DNA of 64,000 nucleotides from Alteromonas aquimaris (GCF_026183695.1 NZ_JAPFRD010000005.1:1-64000); one strand, 5' to 3'; numbered from the stretch's first letter, positions 17,699-27,846 are shown. Notes: generated from the sequence alone by a model not told the origin. Program-made: numbers and translations.

Positions 17699-19111
17699 CT
17701 ACTCATTGATAGCAAGTTCTTTTAACTTTCGGGTTAGGGTATTACGCCCCCATCCTAAACGTTTGGCCGCATCTTGTTTGTGCCCGCGAGTGTAATCCAG
17801 CGCTCTTTCCAGCAGGATTTTTTCAAAATCATGCATGGCATCGTTTAGTATATTGTAGCGCCCGCTTCGTAATGCTTTATCTGCCCATTCAGCAAGCAAA
17901 TGTTGCCATTCTCCTTCGGCATTGGTTTGCACAGCAGCGGGGGGGGGGACGCGGATTTCTGGCGGCAAATCGGAAGCCAAGACTTCTTTTCCACTTGCCA
18001 TCACGGTTAACCAACGGCACACATTTTCTAACTGTCTGACGTTACCTGGCCAAGCCAGTTGGCTCATCGCTTTTTCGGCTGCTGGACTAAAAGTTTTTGC
18101 CTCTACATCAAGCTCTTTGGCCGCTTTTCGCAAAAAATGGCGGGCTAACAGGGGGATGTCTTCCCGCCGCTCGGCAAGAGACGGCAAGTGGACGCGAATT
18201 ACGTTTAATCGATGGAATAAGTCTTCGCGAAATTTACCTTCGGCCACGCGTTGTTCAAGATTTTGATGGGTAGCGGCGATTATCCGCACGTCGACGGAGA
18301 CTGATTGGTGCCCGCCTACGCGATAAAATTGACCATCCGCAAGCACGCGTAACAACCGTGTTTGCACATCGAGCGGCATATCGCCAATTTCGTCCAGAAA
18401 CAATGTACCGCCATTGGCTTGTTCGAATCGGCCTTGCCGGGCTGATTGCGCGCCGGTGAATGCGCCCTTTTCGTGTCCAAATAATTCAGATTCCACCAGA
18501 TCAGCGGGGATAGCCGCCATATTAAGCGCAATAAAAGGTTTGCGTGCGCGCGGACTATGACGGTGCAGGGCTTGCGCTACAAGCTCTTTACCGGTACCTG
18601 ACTGACCATTAATAAGCACGCTAATAGATGATCGTGACAGACGGCCAATGGCTCTGAACACTTCCTGCATGGCTGGCGCCTCACCAATTATTTCCGTTGC
18701 CGCTTCTGCCTGCGGAGGCTGCCGATCACGAGATTGTTCCCGGGAATGCGTCAGTGCACGTTGAGTTAAAGTGACTGCCTCGTCAATATCGAAGGGTTTG
18801 GGTAAGTATTCAAACGCGCCACTTTGATATGCGTTAACGGCGCTGTCCAAATCTGAATGCGCAGTCATAATAATTACCGGAATCAACGGATTCGTCTGGT
18901 GCACTTCGGTTAACAGCGTCATTCCATCCATCTGAGGCATTCGGATATCTGAAATAATCACTTCCGGGGTGCGTCCACTATTTAATTGACGAAGCAAATC
19001 ATTGGCATTATCAAAACAACAACAGCTAATATTGGCGGTCTGTAATGCTTTTTGCAAAACCCAGCGAATTGAACTGTCATCATCAACAATCCAAACGGAT
19101 TCGTTATTCAT
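17699..19111 (-). CDS. glnG: Nitrogen regulation response regulator NtrC
   Basis: The 470-residue activator has a receiver (1-120) with D55 in [11 protein letters not shown], a sigma-54 AAA+ domain (about 140-375) with Walker A GQSGTGKE and the sigma-54 contact loop GAFTGA, and a C-terminal Fis-type helix-turn-helix ([20 protein letters not shown]). When phosphorylated by NtrB under nitrogen limitation it activates glnA and other sigma-54 promoters. Its start overlaps the ntrB stop by 8 bases. A likely target site is at 22531-22547 upstream of glnA and another is at 20206-20222 by ntrB. Also known as ntrC. Confidence 0.97.
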   Translation of the reverse strand: MNNESVWIVDDDSSIRWVLQKALQTANISCCCFDNANDLLRQLNSGRTPEVIISDIRMPQMDGMTLLTEVHQTNPLIPVIIMTAHSDLDSAVNAYQSGAFEYLPKPFDIDEAVTLTQRALTHSREQSRDRQPPQAEAATEIIGEAPAMQEVFRAIGRLSRSSISVLINGQSGTGKELVAQALHRHSPRARKPFIALNMAAIPADLVESELFGHEKGAFTGAQSARQGRFEQANGGTLFLDEIGDMPLDVQTRLLRVLADGQFYRVGGHQSVSVDVRIIAATHQNLEQRVAEGKFREDLFHRLNVIRVHLPSLAERREDIPLLARHFLRKAAKELDVEAKTFSPAAEKAMSQLAWPGNVRQLENVCRWLTVMASGKEVLASDLPPEIRVPPPAAVQTNAEGEWQHLLAEWADKALRSGRYNILNDAMHDFEKILLERALDYTRGHKQDAAKRLGWGRNTLTRKLKELAINE

Positions 19112-20189
19112 GGGTTAACTCCTTGCGATCGATCGGCAGGTAAAGGGTGAACGCTGTGTGACCAACGCGGCTTTCCACATCAATGCGGCCACCATGATGA
19201 TTGATTAATGTCTGGGCGATAGAAAGTCCCAGTCCGCTTCCACTCTGTTTACTGCTGACCATCGGGTAAAATAAGGTATCCCGTATAGCATTCGGAATAC
19301 CGGGGCCATTATCAATGATGTGTATTTTCGCCACGAGGGGATGGCGCTTGCCTTGAATGGTAAGCTGTCTGCCGATCCGCGTAATGAGTTTTATTTGGGG
19401 GGCAGCTGTATGTGCCTCGCTCAAAGCCTGGATACTGTTTTTGAGAATATTGAGTACAGCCTGCTGGATCATTTCCTGATCGACGCGCACATCAGGAATG
19501 CTGGGGTCATAATCACGAACAATGGTAATGGCGTGCTCGGCATCCATCTTCATCAATGAGCGTACCTTCTCAAGCGCTTGGTGAAGATTACACCAGGTTA
19601 AACGAGGTAACGCATTGGGCCCTAACAGCCGATCAACCAGATTACGCAAACGGTCAGATTGCTCGACAATCATTTGGGTAAACTCACATAGTTCATTGTC
19701 GTTTAACTCTTTTTCCAGCAATTGCGCAGCGCCACGAATACCTCCAAGTGGATTTTTGATTTCATGCGCCAAACCACGAATAAGCTCTCGCGCTGCAAAA
19801 TGTTGGGCGTTTTGCATATTTTCCCGTGAAATACGGCTTTGTCGATCGATGCGGCGAAGTTCAAAAAGCAGATGGGATTGCTCATTAAACTGTACATTCG
19901 TCACCGTAAGGTCAGCCATAACACCTCGGTCATCACGAAAACGTAATTCCAATTCGTTTTCAGTAAAGTCCTCACCACGGCGCATAGCTGCTTTTAGACG
20001 ATTTACATCAATGGAGTCTGGCATGAAGAAATCAGCTAAAGGATGCCCTACCAGATGTTTGCTGCCTGTTTCAAACAGTGCTTCACCAGCCTGATTTACA
20101 AACACGATGCACAAGTGACGGTTAACCATCACCAATGCGGTGTTCATAAAATTAAGCAAACTTTCGTGATTAAAATGGGGTGTTTGCAA
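19104..20189 (-). CDS. glnL: Nitrogen sensor histidine kinase NtrB
   Basis: Cytosolic kinase/phosphatase for NtrC, controlled by PII. It has an N-terminal PAS domain, then HisKA with GLAHEIKNPLGGIRGAAQLL, then HATPase_c (DNGPGIP, SGSGLGLSI). I place the start at the in-frame TTG at 20189 for two reasons: AAGGAG lies 10 bases upstream, and the number of residues before ESLLNFMNTALV then matches E. coli. Longer frames from 20216 (ATG) or 20252 would place that ribosome site and an NtrC-type palindrome inside the gene. Overlap with ntrC shows an operon. Also known as ntrB. Confidence 0.93.
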   Translation of the reverse strand: MQTPHFNHESLLNFMNTALVMVNRHLCIVFVNQAGEALFETGSKHLVGHPLADFFMPDSIDVNRLKAAMRRGEDFTENELELRFRDDRGVMADLTVTNVQFNEQSHLLFELRRIDRQSRISRENMQNAQHFAARELIRGLAHEIKNPLGGIRGAAQLLEKELNDNELCEFTQMIVEQSDRLRNLVDRLLGPNALPRLTWCNLHQALEKVRSLMKMDAEHAITIVRDYDPSIPDVRVDQEMIQQAVLNILKNSIQALSEAHTAAPQIKLITRIGRQLTIQGKRHPLVAKIHIIDNGPGIPNAIRDTLFYPMVSSKQSGSGLGLSIAQTLINHHGGRIDVESRVGHTAFTLYLPIDRKELTHE

Positions 20190-20205
20190 CTGAAGAGGTC
20201 TCCTT

Positions 20206-20222
20206 TGCACAATCATGGTGCA
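20206..20222. promoter_or_regulatory. NtrC-type binding site at the ntrB promoter
   Basis: TGCAC (20206-20210) and GTGCA (20218-20222) flank 7 bases, close to the NtrC consensus TGCACYAWAWTGGTGCA. It lies just upstream of the proposed ntrB start, next to a possible -10 box TACAAT (minus strand, about 20227-20222). The position fits autorepression, as at the E. coli glnL promoter. Confidence 0.65.
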
Positions 20223-20299
20223 TTGTACCTCATTCCGACATTTTGTATGCACCGCTGCGGAGATTTTTCCCGGCTATAATCCCGGCCCGACTGGCGGGG

Positions 20300-20833
20300 T
20301 TATTGCCGGTTTGTATTAATCAGAGCAGAGGCTTGATGTAGGTACAATGTTTGTTGAGGAGACGATGCAAGAGTCTTGCCCTTATTGTCAATGAACCTGA
20401 CCTGGTAATCGTGTGCTCCCCGATCCACATTTTGTAACGCAAAAATTCCCGTTTGGTTGGTCTTCACCGCTTCGCCATCGAGCCATAGCTGATATTGACC
20501 TCGGGCATTCGCGGTGGCTTGTGCCTTGATCACGATATTTCCCTGATTGTCCCGGATGGTCGCTTCTGGCGCGGGCGACAGAATGCTTATCTGTACATCA
20601 GGTTGGGCCTTAGTAGCCGGGAGGGGCTTCACTCGAGTCGCAGTTTGCGAAGACAGTGGAGGAACAGCATTCTTTGTGGTTCCATCCAACATGACTTCTA
20701 CTGCGCCGGGTTGGGGTTCGCTGGTATACAACAGTGTACCGTCTTCCTGTACGACTCTGTAAACAGGGTCAGCAATTGCACTCGATAAAACAAACAGGAG
20801 TGCCATTAGCATCCAGCTAATCGGGCTTCGCAT
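20300..20833 (-). CDS. DUF4124 domain periplasmic protein
   Basis: A 177-residue protein with a signal peptide (about 1-21, ending SAIA) followed at once by a DUF4124 domain (VYRVVQEDGTLLYTSEPQPGAVEV), the small beta-hairpin domain found at the N-terminus of many proteobacterial exported proteins. A linker rich in Ala/Thr follows, then an Ig-like beta domain (about 80-160, with TIRDNQGNIVIKAQAT and GEAVKTNQTGIFAL). Its function is unknown. It lies between glnA and ntrB in the same direction, a position often held by such a gene in marine gammaproteobacteria, and is separated from glnA by a strong terminator. Confidence 0.8.
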   Translation of the reverse strand: MRSPISWMLMALLFVLSSAIADPVYRVVQEDGTLLYTSEPQPGAVEVMLDGTTKNAVPPLSSQTATRVKPLPATKAQPDVQISILSPAPEATIRDNQGNIVIKAQATANARGQYQLWLDGEAVKTNQTGIFALQNVDRGAHDYQVRFIDNKGKTLASSPQQTLYLHQASALINTNRQ

Positions 20834-20887
20834 AAATCACTTCCTCGCGCAGTTTCGTGTGGCTACATCATATTCTAGTTTACCGAA

Positions 20888-20913
20888 TAAAAAAAAGCCC
20901 GCGAAGGCGGGCT
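20888..20913 (-). terminator. Intrinsic terminator of glnA
   Basis: On the minus strand AGCCCGC (20913-20907) pairs with GCGGGCT (20902-20896) around a 4-base loop, followed by a run of eight or more T. It lies 28 bases after the glnA stop and separates glnA from the DUF4124-ntrBC genes. Confidence 0.9.
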
Positions 20914-20940
20914 TAGGTATTGGTTGGTATAATTGATTAA

Positions 20941-22350
20941 TTACACACTGTAATAAAGGTCAAATTCGAGGGGGTGAGTGGTCATTCTCACTTTTTCCAC
21001 TTCTTCTCTTTTCACTTCAAGGTAAGCGTCAATCATATCATCTGTCATAACACCACCTGATTTAAGGAACTCGCGGTCGTTGTCTAAAGCATCTAATGCC
21101 ATTTCCAGCGAGCTGGCCACGGTGGGGATGTCCTTAGCTTCTTCTGGTGGTAAATCATAGAGATTTTTATCCATTGCATCGCCAGGATGAATCTTGTTTT
21201 TAATACCATCAAGTCCAGCCATGAGCATAGCGGTGAAGGCCAGATAAGGGTTAGCCGTAGGGTCAGGGAAGCGCACTTCAATACGACGTGCTTTGTCGCT
21301 GGTAACGTATGGAATACGGATAGACGCAGAACGATTGCGCGCTGAGTAAGCTAACATAACGGGCGCTTCGAACCCTGGAACCAGTCGCTTATAAGAGTTG
21401 GTCGAGGCATTCGTAAATGCATTAATCGCTCGTGCATGTTTGATGATACCGCCAATATAATAAAGCGCTTCATCGGATAAGCCCGCGTATTTATCTCCGG
21501 CAAAGATATTCACGCCGTCTTTAGAGATGGACTGATGACAGTGCATGCCAGAGCCGTTGTCACCTACCAGCGGTTTGGGCATAAAGGTCGCAGTTTGACC
21601 ATATGCATGGGCCACATTGTGTACCACATACTTGTAAATCTGAATTTCATCCGCCTTGGTCACCATAGTGTTAAATTTGCAGGCAATTTCGTTTTGTCCT
21701 GCAGTCGCCACTTCATGGTGGTGCGCTTCGATATGAAGACCCATCTCTTCCATTACCATACACATTGCGGCGCGGGTGTCGTGTGCAGAATCTACAGGAG
21801 GAACGGGGAAGTAGCCGCCTTTCACGCCAGGACGGTGACCCATGTTTCCGCCTTCAAATTCAGCGCCAGAGTTCCATTTTGCTTCTGAAGAGTCAATTTT
21901 AAAGAAAGAGCCGGACATATCAGTATGGAAGCGCACATCATCAAAGATGAAGAATTCTGGTTCAGGACCAAACAGTACGGTATCACCGATGCCTGTTGAC
22001 TTTAGATATTCTTCTGCACGACGTGCCACCGAACGAGGATCGCGCTCGTAGCCTTCCATTGTATTGGGTTCCAGAATGTCACAACGAATGTTTACCTGTA
22101 CCTCTTCAGCAAACGGATCGAGAACTGCCGTCGTGGGATCCGGCATCAGCACCATGTCTGATTCATTAATACCCTTCCAGCCCGCAATGGATGAACCATC
22201 GAACATTTTGCCTTCTTCAAAAAACTCTTCGTCAATCAGTGATGCAGGAATAGACACGTGTTGTTCTTTTCCTTTAGTATCGGTGAAACGTAAATCGATG
22301 AACTTGGCTTCTGTTTCTTTGATTAGTTCTAATGCCTTTTCTACTGACAT
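20941..22350 (-). CDS. glnA: Glutamine synthetase type I
   Basis: Makes glutamine from glutamate, ammonia and ATP as a cytosolic dodecamer. The 469 residues match the adenylylated GSI-beta class, including the regulatory tyrosine in [15 protein letters not shown]. Also visible are the active-site FDGSSIAGW, the metal site [11 protein letters not shown], and [16 protein letters not shown] ribosome site precedes the ATG. Upstream lie a sigma-54 promoter and an NtrC site, so nitrogen limitation should induce it. Divergent from typA, as in E. coli. Confidence 0.98.
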   Translation of the reverse strand: MSVEKALELIKETEAKFIDLRFTDTKGKEQHVSIPASLIDEEFFEEGKMFDGSSIAGWKGINESDMVLMPDPTTAVLDPFAEEVQVNIRCDILEPNTMEGYERDPRSVARRAEEYLKSTGIGDTVLFGPEPEFFIFDDVRFHTDMSGSFFKIDSSEAKWNSGAEFEGGNMGHRPGVKGGYFPVPPVDSAHDTRAAMCMVMEEMGLHIEAHHHEVATAGQNEIACKFNTMVTKADEIQIYKYVVHNVAHAYGQTATFMPKPLVGDNGSGMHCHQSISKDGVNIFAGDKYAGLSDEALYYIGGIIKHARAINAFTNASTNSYKRLVPGFEAPVMLAYSARNRSASIRIPYVTSDKARRIEVRFPDPTANPYLAFTAMLMAGLDGIKNKIHPGDAMDKNLYDLPPEEAKDIPTVASSLEMALDALDNDREFLKSGGVMTDDMIDAYLEVKREEVEKVRMTTHPLEFDLYYSV

Positions 22351-22431
22351 CGTGTCCTCCAGCGAATAAAAAAAATGGGTCGAATTCCCTGATTAGTTAC
22401 AGGTAGTATTTATCCGACATTTACACCGTTT

Positions 22432-22447
22432 AGCGATATTCATGCCA
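22432..22447 (-). promoter_or_regulatory. Sigma-54 promoter of glnA
   Basis: The minus strand reads TGGCATGAATATCGCT from 22447 down to 22432: GG at -24 and GC at -12 with the exact sigma-54 spacing, close to E. coli glnAp2 (TGGCACAGATTTCGCT). Transcription should start about 12 bases further on, leaving an untranslated leader of about 70 bases. Confidence 0.85.
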
Positions 22448-22530
22448 TGTCGCAGGGCATGAGATTGCAAGGGCTAACGCGCAATCACAGGAAAGAGGCG
22501 CATCAATCAGGGATCTTTTAGGTGCAACGC

Positions 22531-22547
22531 AGCACCAAAATGGTGCA
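22531..22547. promoter_or_regulatory. NtrC enhancer site upstream of glnA
   Basis: AGCACCAAAATGGTGCA matches the NtrC consensus almost perfectly (16 of 17 against the symmetric TGCACCAAAATGGTGCA). Its centre lies about 118 bases upstream of the expected glnA start, comparable to the -108 site in E. coli. A right half-site GGTGCA at 22521-22526 could be part of a second weaker site. Confidence 0.85.
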
Positions 22548-22797
22548 AAAAAGTATGTCGTCCAATCTAATCAGTTTTGTCTAACCATTGGGTACTGAAA
22601 ATGAGACTAAAATGATCAGTGTGCGAAACGGATAAATCATATACAAATCAAAATCTAGGATTGCCTCGTATAAATTTCGTAAAAATAGTGCGCAATTCCT
22701 TTCAAATTTCTGTACAATCCGCGCCCAATTGTGCAACCCAGCAAGTCTTTAGCAAATATTTGCTCCAACTATGGCACGCCATTTAAAGTAGCTATAC

Positions 22798-24636
22798 ATG
22801 AATACAAGTTTTGATATCAATAAATTAAGAAATATCGCCATCATTGCTCACGTCGACCACGGTAAAACAACTCTGGTTGATAAGCTTCTTCAGCAGTCCG
22901 GTACGCTGGAAAGTCGCGGTGAAGCGCAAGAGCGAGTCATGGACTCTAACGACATTGAAAAAGAGCGGGGCATTACCATTCTGGCCAAGAACACGGCTAT
23001 CAATTGGAATGATTACCGTATCAATATCGTTGATACTCCCGGGCACGCCGATTTTGGTGGTGAAGTAGAACGCGTAATGTCCATGGCTGACTCCGTGTTG
23101 CTGTTGGTTGACGCACAGGAAGGGCCGATGCCACAAACTCGCTTTGTGACGCAAAAAGCGTTTGCTCAAGGACTGAAACCAATTGTCGTTATTAATAAAA
23201 TTGACAAGCCTGGTGCCCGCCCTGATTGGGTAATTGATCAGGTGTTCGACTTGTTCGATAACTTGGGAGCAACAGATGACCAACTGGATTTCCAAGTAGT
23301 TTATGCGTCGGCACTAAACGGTTGGGCGGCGCTGGATTCAGATACTAAAGGCACTGATATGACGCCTTTATTTCAAACCATCGTGGATCAGGTGGAAGCA
23401 CCGAATGCCGATCCAAATGGTGCGCTGCAGATGCAGATTTCTCAACTGGATTACAATTCTTATGTTGGGGTTATTGGTGTTGGCCGAATTAAACGCGGTA
23501 GCGTCAAAATCAACCAGCAGGTCACTGTGGTAACTGCCGATGGCAAAAAGCGTAATGGAAAAGTTGGACAGGTTCTTGGTTATCTAGGGCTTGAGCGCCA
23601 TGAGGTCGACTCTGCCCATGCCGGCGATATTATTGCTATCACAGGGCTGGGAGAACTGAAAATTTCTGACACCATTTGTGATGTAAACAACGTTGAAGCA
23701 TTACCCCCCCTTACTGTGGATGAGCCAACGGTCACTATGACATTTCAGGTGAATACGTCTCCATTCTCAGGTAAAGAAGGTAAATATGTTACTTCACGTA
23801 ATATACTGGATCGTCTAAAGGATGAATTGGTCCATAACGTTGCCTTGCGAGTGGAAGAAATGAATGACCCGGATAAATTCCGTGTGTCGGGTCGTGGTGA
23901 ATTACACCTGGGTATTCTTATCGAGAATATGCGCCGTGAAGGATACGAACTGGCCGTTTCGCGTCCAGAAGTTATTCTTAAGGAAGTGGATGGCGAATTA
24001 CAGGAGCCGTTCGAAACACTAACGGTTGACTGTGAAGAAGAAGATCAAGGTTCGATTATGGAACAGCTTGGTATTCGTAAAGCCGAAATGACCGACATGT
24101 CTCCGGATGGTAAAGGCCGGGTGCGGATTGATTTCATCATTCCTAGCCGAGGCTTGATTGGCTTCCAGACAGAGTTTATGACACTGACTTCTGGTTCTGG
24201 GTTGCTCTACCACACGTTCAGCCACTATGCTGCTCATAAAGGTGGGAAAATAGGCCAACGTAAAAATGGAGTATTGATTGCCAATGCACCAGGTAAAGCA
24301 TTAACCAATGCGTTATTTAATTTACAGGAACGCGGTCGCCTATTCATCGGTCACGGTGTTGAAGTCTACGAAGGTATGGTTATCGGGATTCATAGCCGCG
24401 ATAATGACCTAACAGTTAACGCGCTAAAAGGTAAACAGCTTACTAACGTACGTGCATCTGGCACTGATGAGGCACAAACTTTGGTGCCACCTATTGTCAT
24501 GTCGCTCGAGCAGGCGCTTGAATTTATCGACGATGATGAATTGGTAGAAGTTACCCCGAAGAGCATTCGTATTCGTAAGAAATTGCTTTCTGAAAATGAT
24601 CGTAAACGTGCTTCTCGCGAAAAGAGTAAGAGCTAA
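22798..24636 (+). CDS. typA: Ribosome-associated GTPase TypA/BipA
   Basis: A translational GTPase that binds 70S ribosomes and helps 50S assembly at low temperature and under stress. The 612-residue length is typical (E. coli 607). The G motifs are [15 protein letters not shown], the switch region [24 protein letters not shown] and [13 protein letters not shown]-like domains III and V and the C-terminal BipA domain ([24 protein letters not shown]) follow. It is divergent from glnA, as in E. coli, and ends in a strong terminator. Confidence 0.97.
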   Translation: MNTSFDINKLRNIAIIAHVDHGKTTLVDKLLQQSGTLESRGEAQERVMDSNDIEKERGITILAKNTAINWNDYRINIVDTPGHADFGGEVERVMSMADSVLLLVDAQEGPMPQTRFVTQKAFAQGLKPIVVINKIDKPGARPDWVIDQVFDLFDNLGATDDQLDFQVVYASALNGWAALDSDTKGTDMTPLFQTIVDQVEAPNADPNGALQMQISQLDYNSYVGVIGVGRIKRGSVKINQQVTVVTADGKKRNGKVGQVLGYLGLERHEVDSAHAGDIIAITGLGELKISDTICDVNNVEALPPLTVDEPTVTMTFQVNTSPFSGKEGKYVTSRNILDRLKDELVHNVALRVEEMNDPDKFRVSGRGELHLGILIENMRREGYELAVSRPEVILKEVDGELQEPFETLTVDCEEEDQGSIMEQLGIRKAEMTDMSPDGKGRVRIDFIIPSRGLIGFQTEFMTLTSGSGLLYHTFSHYAAHKGGKIGQRKNGVLIANAPGKALTNALFNLQERGRLFIGHGVEVYEGMVIGIHSRDNDLTVNALKGKQLTNVRASGTDEAQTLVPPIVMSLEQALEFIDDDELVEVTPKSIRIRKKLLSENDRKRASREKSKS

Positions 24637-24654
24637 ATTTTTAGTTTATGCATA

Positions 24655-24680
24655 AAGGGCGCTATAAGCGCCCTTTTTTT
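24655..24680 (+). terminator. Intrinsic terminator of typA
   Basis: AAGGGCGC (24655-24662) pairs with GCGCCCTT (24668-24675) around TATAA, and the T run continues to 24680. It is a strong hairpin directly after typA. Confidence 0.93.
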
Positions 24681-25034
24681 ATTGGGTTTTCTAGCACGCG
24701 AAATCGAATTCGTGTTTAGACGTGGTGACGTTTCGAACAGTGAATATATTTATTCTGTAATCACTGGCATACAGGCAGACTTAAGGAAACATTAAAGCCA
24801 AATTAAGCGTTATATAAAGGAGTCCTACCCCTTATTGTCGTAGTAAAAAACTGGCCTTTTTATTAATAAATCCTCATTTTGCTCGCCTAAGTCCCATCTA
24901 GCTTGAGCAAATGCTCGTAGCATGGTAGAGATTATAGCGCGCAGAATGAACCCGCTTCTCTGCCATTGAGTAAAAACTTGCGAGCCAAGAATCAACGTGT
25001 ATTCTCTTATAATCATAAACCGTAAATATTTATA
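24681..25034. other. Non-coding stretch before the orphan receiver gene
   Basis: These 354 bases follow the typA terminator. One minus-strand frame of 63 codons is present, but it has no ribosome site or protein-like pattern. The promoter of the receiver gene should be here. I see no repeats or structured RNA worth naming, apart from a small CGAATTCG palindrome near 24706. Confidence 0.4.
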
Positions 25035-25418
25035 ATGTCTGAATTAAACATAGTCGCAATTGATGACGATGACATAACCTTGGAAATTATTAAAAATATT
25101 CTTGAAGAGTCTTTGGATGCCTATGTCTACACGTTTTCAAGGAGTAAACAGGCACGCGAATTCCTGGTTAAACAATCTCCCGAGACATTACAATTAATCA
25201 TCAGCGACCAGAACATGCCTCAATATAATGGGCTGACATTATTGAAAATGTGCAATGCAGTTAAACTGAATGTTCCGTTTATCTTACTGACAGCGGATGC
25301 ATCCCGGGAAACGGTGGTAAGGGCCAGGCAACTTGGTGTAGATGGATATATTGCCAAACCTATCAAAAGAGATAATCTAATTGCAAAGGTCCAAACTGTT
25401 TTAAAACTGCCCCAATGA
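25035..25418 (+). CDS. Single-domain response regulator (CheY-like)
   Basis: A stand-alone receiver of 127 residues with no output domain. The acidic cluster is DDDD (10-13), the phospho-acceptor is D58 in ISDQNMPQYNG, the switch residue is T86 (LLTADAS), and the conserved lysine is K108 (IAKPI). All catalytic residues are intact. Such proteins act in phosphorelays, chemotaxis-like control or protein binding. No kinase gene is next to it, so its partner cannot be named. The following PatB gene is 94 bases away and probably independent. Confidence 0.9.
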   Translation: MSELNIVAIDDDDITLEIIKNILEESLDAYVYTFSRSKQAREFLVKQSPETLQLIISDQNMPQYNGLTLLKMCNAVKLNVPFILLTADASRETVVRARQLGVDGYIAKPIKRDNLIAKVQTVLKLPQ

Positions 25419-25512
25419 CCATATCCTGCTAATTTATAATAAAATAGCCCTTTTTTCTGCGCGCTTAGCTAGTTAGACTGAAAGTACGTTTTAGCAAGGA
25501 GCTTGTCACACC

Positions 25513-26643
25513 GTGTTCAATTTTGATAATCCGCCTTCCCGTGCCAATACATATTCATTTAAATGGAAAAAGTACGAAGGGAAGGACATTATTCCTGCGT
25601 GGGTCGCTGACATGGAGTTTGAATGTGCCAGCCCTATCTTAGATGCCGCCCAAGCAGAGATCAGCACCGGTGCGTTAGGTTACACTTTACCGGACCAATA
25701 CACCCCCGCCAAAGACGCAGTGAAACGTTGGCTGGCCGATAAGCACGACTGGGACGTGGATGCGGACTGGATAGTCTGGGTGCCTGGTGTGGTCCCAGCG
25801 TTTAATGTTTTTTGTAAAGCATTTAGCCAGCCAAACAGCAAGGTGATAGTACAGGCGCCTAATTATCCGCCTTTGCTGGCGGCGCCTAAGCTCAATGGAT
25901 TAGCGCGACAGGAAGTGGGCACGATACTAGTTGATGGTAGATGGACGTTGGACTTTAGTGAACTTGAAACACAAGCGGCGGACCCTCTTTGTAAGCAATT
26001 AATCCTGTGTAATCCGATGAACCCGGTGGGTTCTGTGCTCAACCATGCAGAACTTGAGCGTATCGCGCAGATATGTGAAAGGCATGATTTGATATTGTGC
26101 TCTGACGAGGTGCACTGTGATCTTATTCTGGAACCAGATATTAAACACATACCAGCAGGCAGGTTAGCTTCACTTAAGCATCGAAGCGTGACATTAATGG
26201 CGGCAAGTAAAACCTTTAACATTGCTGGATTGGGTACGGCTTTTGCGATCATCCCAAATAAACAGATTAGACAACGGTTTATCAATGCCACCATGGGGAT
26301 GTTGCCATGGGTCTCAAAAATCGGCTTGGTCGCTACGGAAGCTGCCTTTACCCAGTGCGATAATTGGCACTCGGCATTATTAGAATATTTGCGGGGCAAC
26401 CGCGACCTGCTCGTGGAGCAAATTAATGCCATCAATGGGTTGTCGATGGTGACTCCCCAAGCCACGTATCTGGGGTGGATTGACGCTACGGGGCTGGGAG
26501 AAAAAAATGTGCAGCAGTGGGCAGAACAAAAGGGAGTGGGGCCCTCACCTGGAACAGATTTTAATGCCCCCGATTTCTTCCGCATAAACTATGGCTGCAG
26601 CCGCAGGATGCTTGAGAGTATTGTTAAGCGCTTGGGCTCATAA
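25513..26643 (+). CDS. PatB/MalY-type C-S lyase (cystathionine beta-lyase family)
   Basis: A PLP enzyme of fold type I, 376 residues, resembling PatB/MalY. These enzymes cleave carbon-sulfur bonds of cystathionine or cysteine conjugates to release thiols. Visible elements are the N-terminal WVADMEFECASPI, LCNPMNPVG, SDEVHCDLIL, the Schiff-base lysine in AASKTFNIAGL and the C-terminal arginine region FFRINYGCSRRML. The start is GTG behind AAGGAG. It converges on an NRAMP-like gene with 6 bases between the stops. Exact substrate is unknown. Confidence 0.88.
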   Translation: MFNFDNPPSRANTYSFKWKKYEGKDIIPAWVADMEFECASPILDAAQAEISTGALGYTLPDQYTPAKDAVKRWLADKHDWDVDADWIVWVPGVVPAFNVFCKAFSQPNSKVIVQAPNYPPLLAAPKLNGLARQEVGTILVDGRWTLDFSELETQAADPLCKQLILCNPMNPVGSVLNHAELERIAQICERHDLILCSDEVHCDLILEPDIKHIPAGRLASLKHRSVTLMAASKTFNIAGLGTAFAIIPNKQIRQRFINATMGMLPWVSKIGLVATEAAFTQCDNWHSALLEYLRGNRDLLVEQINAINGLSMVTPQATYLGWIDATGLGEKNVQQWAEQKGVGPSPGTDFNAPDFFRINYGCSRRMLESIVKRLGS

Positions 26644-26649
26644 TATTGA

Positions 26650-27846
26650 TTACAAAATCAGGTGGGCAAGTTTATAGAGTGCGAGCAGTAGAATGAGAAG
26701 GATGACAATGCCGCCCACCAGATTTGAAAAAGTTTTATTGCGAAACTCGCCTAGGCTGGGATGTGTGTTCATTACAACGAGTAGAAAAATAGCCACAATG
26801 GGTAGCAGCAGCCCGTTTGCAGCTTGCGCAATCAAGATAGCAGCAAGAGGCTTGAATCCTGCGCTGGCTACAATTACCCCTACGGTAATTACCGCCATCC
26901 AGACTGATCTGAAAACTCTGTTGTTTAGTTCGACCGGCCTGTTCAAGGCGCCACATACAGCGTAGGCAGCAGCGAGTGGGGCCGTGATTGCGCTGGTAAG
27001 TCCTGCGGCAAATAATCCAATAGCAAAAAACCACTGCGCGTATTCGCCTAACACAGGCTCAAGCTGTTTGCTTAGGTTGGTAGCTGACAGCGCACTATCG
27101 CTACCAAAGAAAGCGGTCATCGCCGTTGCCATCACAACCAATGTGATCAGTCCGCCAAATCCGATCGCTCGTATCGACTGCTGACGGCACTCGGCTATCG
27201 CCTTTGGAAGGTTGTTATTTGGCTTGAATTGAGCCATTAAGCTCGCGTGCAGGAACAAGTTGTATGGAACAATGGTAGTGCCTATCAGTGCGAGAACCAT
27301 GGTTAAAGAAGGGAGTGAGAGCAGCGGTGAGCTAAATTGCTGCCACATAAGATTGAAATCTGGATTGGCAAATAGCAGGGTGATCAGAAATACAAGCGCC
27401 ATGAGAAATACCAGCCCCACCAAGGTGGACTCGATGAGTTTATAACGCCCAGTGTACAGTAACGCCCCTGCTAGCAACCCCAAAATTACTGACCAGGACG
27501 ATAGCCCCAGTGGGATAAGTTGATGTAAGCCCATGGCCGCACCAGTTAAATTACCTGATTCATAAGCCGCATTGCCGATACCGATAGCGGCCACAATCAA
27601 AACGGCCATTAACTTTCTTACGACAGGGGATGCAAGGCTTTTAGTAAGACCATCGGCTAACCCTTGACCTGTCACTAGCCCTAGTCTGGCAGCCATATCC
27701 TGTAGTACCATGGTCGCAATAATCGAAAAAACTAATGCCCAGACCAGGTGAAACCCGTAACTAGCTCCCGCTAAACTAGCGGTCGTAATGGTTCCAGGGC
27801 CAATAAATGCGGCGGCAATGATGTATCCTGATTTGTCTTTCATCAA
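26650..27846 (-). CDS. NRAMP-related transporter lacking canonical metal-binding residues
   Basis: This 398-residue integral membrane protein has the NRAMP fold with about 11 helices. TM1 aligns with MntH but reads IGPGTITTASLAGASYG in place of the DPGN motif, so the essential aspartate and asparagine are Gly and Thr. TM6 reads TTIVPYNLFLHASL in place of the MPH motif, so methionine and histidine are Val and Tyr. These residues coordinate Mn2+/Fe2+ in true NRAMPs, so substrate and coupling are probably different. The ATG start is clear. No regulator or metallochaperone lies beside it. Confidence 0.85.
   Translation of the reverse strand: MMKDKSGYIIAAAFIGPGTITTASLAGASYGFHLVWALVFSIIATMVLQDMAARLGLVTGQGLADGLTKSLASPVVRKLMAVLIVAAIGIGNAAYESGNLTGAAMGLHQLIPLGLSSWSVILGLLAGALLYTGRYKLIESTLVGLVFLMALVFLITLLFANPDFNLMWQQFSSPLLSLPSLTMVLALIGTTIVPYNLFLHASLMAQFKPNNNLPKAIAECRQQSIRAIGFGGLITLVVMATAMTAFFGSDSALSATNLSKQLEPVLGEYAQWFFAIGLFAAGLTSAITAPLAAAYAVCGALNRPVELNNRVFRSVWMAVITVGVIVASAGFKPLAAILIAQAANGLLLPIVAIFLLVVMNTHPSLGEFRNKTFSNLVGGIVILLILLLALYKLAHLIL

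Larger units (their letters stand above)
22351..22797. other. Divergent glnA/typA regulatory region
   Basis: This 447-base gene-free stretch holds the glnA leader, its sigma-54 promoter and an NtrC site. The typA half (about 22560-22797) is AT-rich with a possible -10 box TACAAT near 22714, but I find no clear -35 partner. No open frame in it looks protein-coding. Confidence 0.7.

Noticed and set aside
24825-25016. 63-codon minus-strand frame before the orphan receiver
   Set aside because: No ribosome site, no pattern, and it occupies the likely promoter region.
25863-26585. 240-codon open frame on the minus strand inside the PatB-like gene
   Set aside because: Shadow of a clearly recognised PLP enzyme; no ribosome site and no motif.
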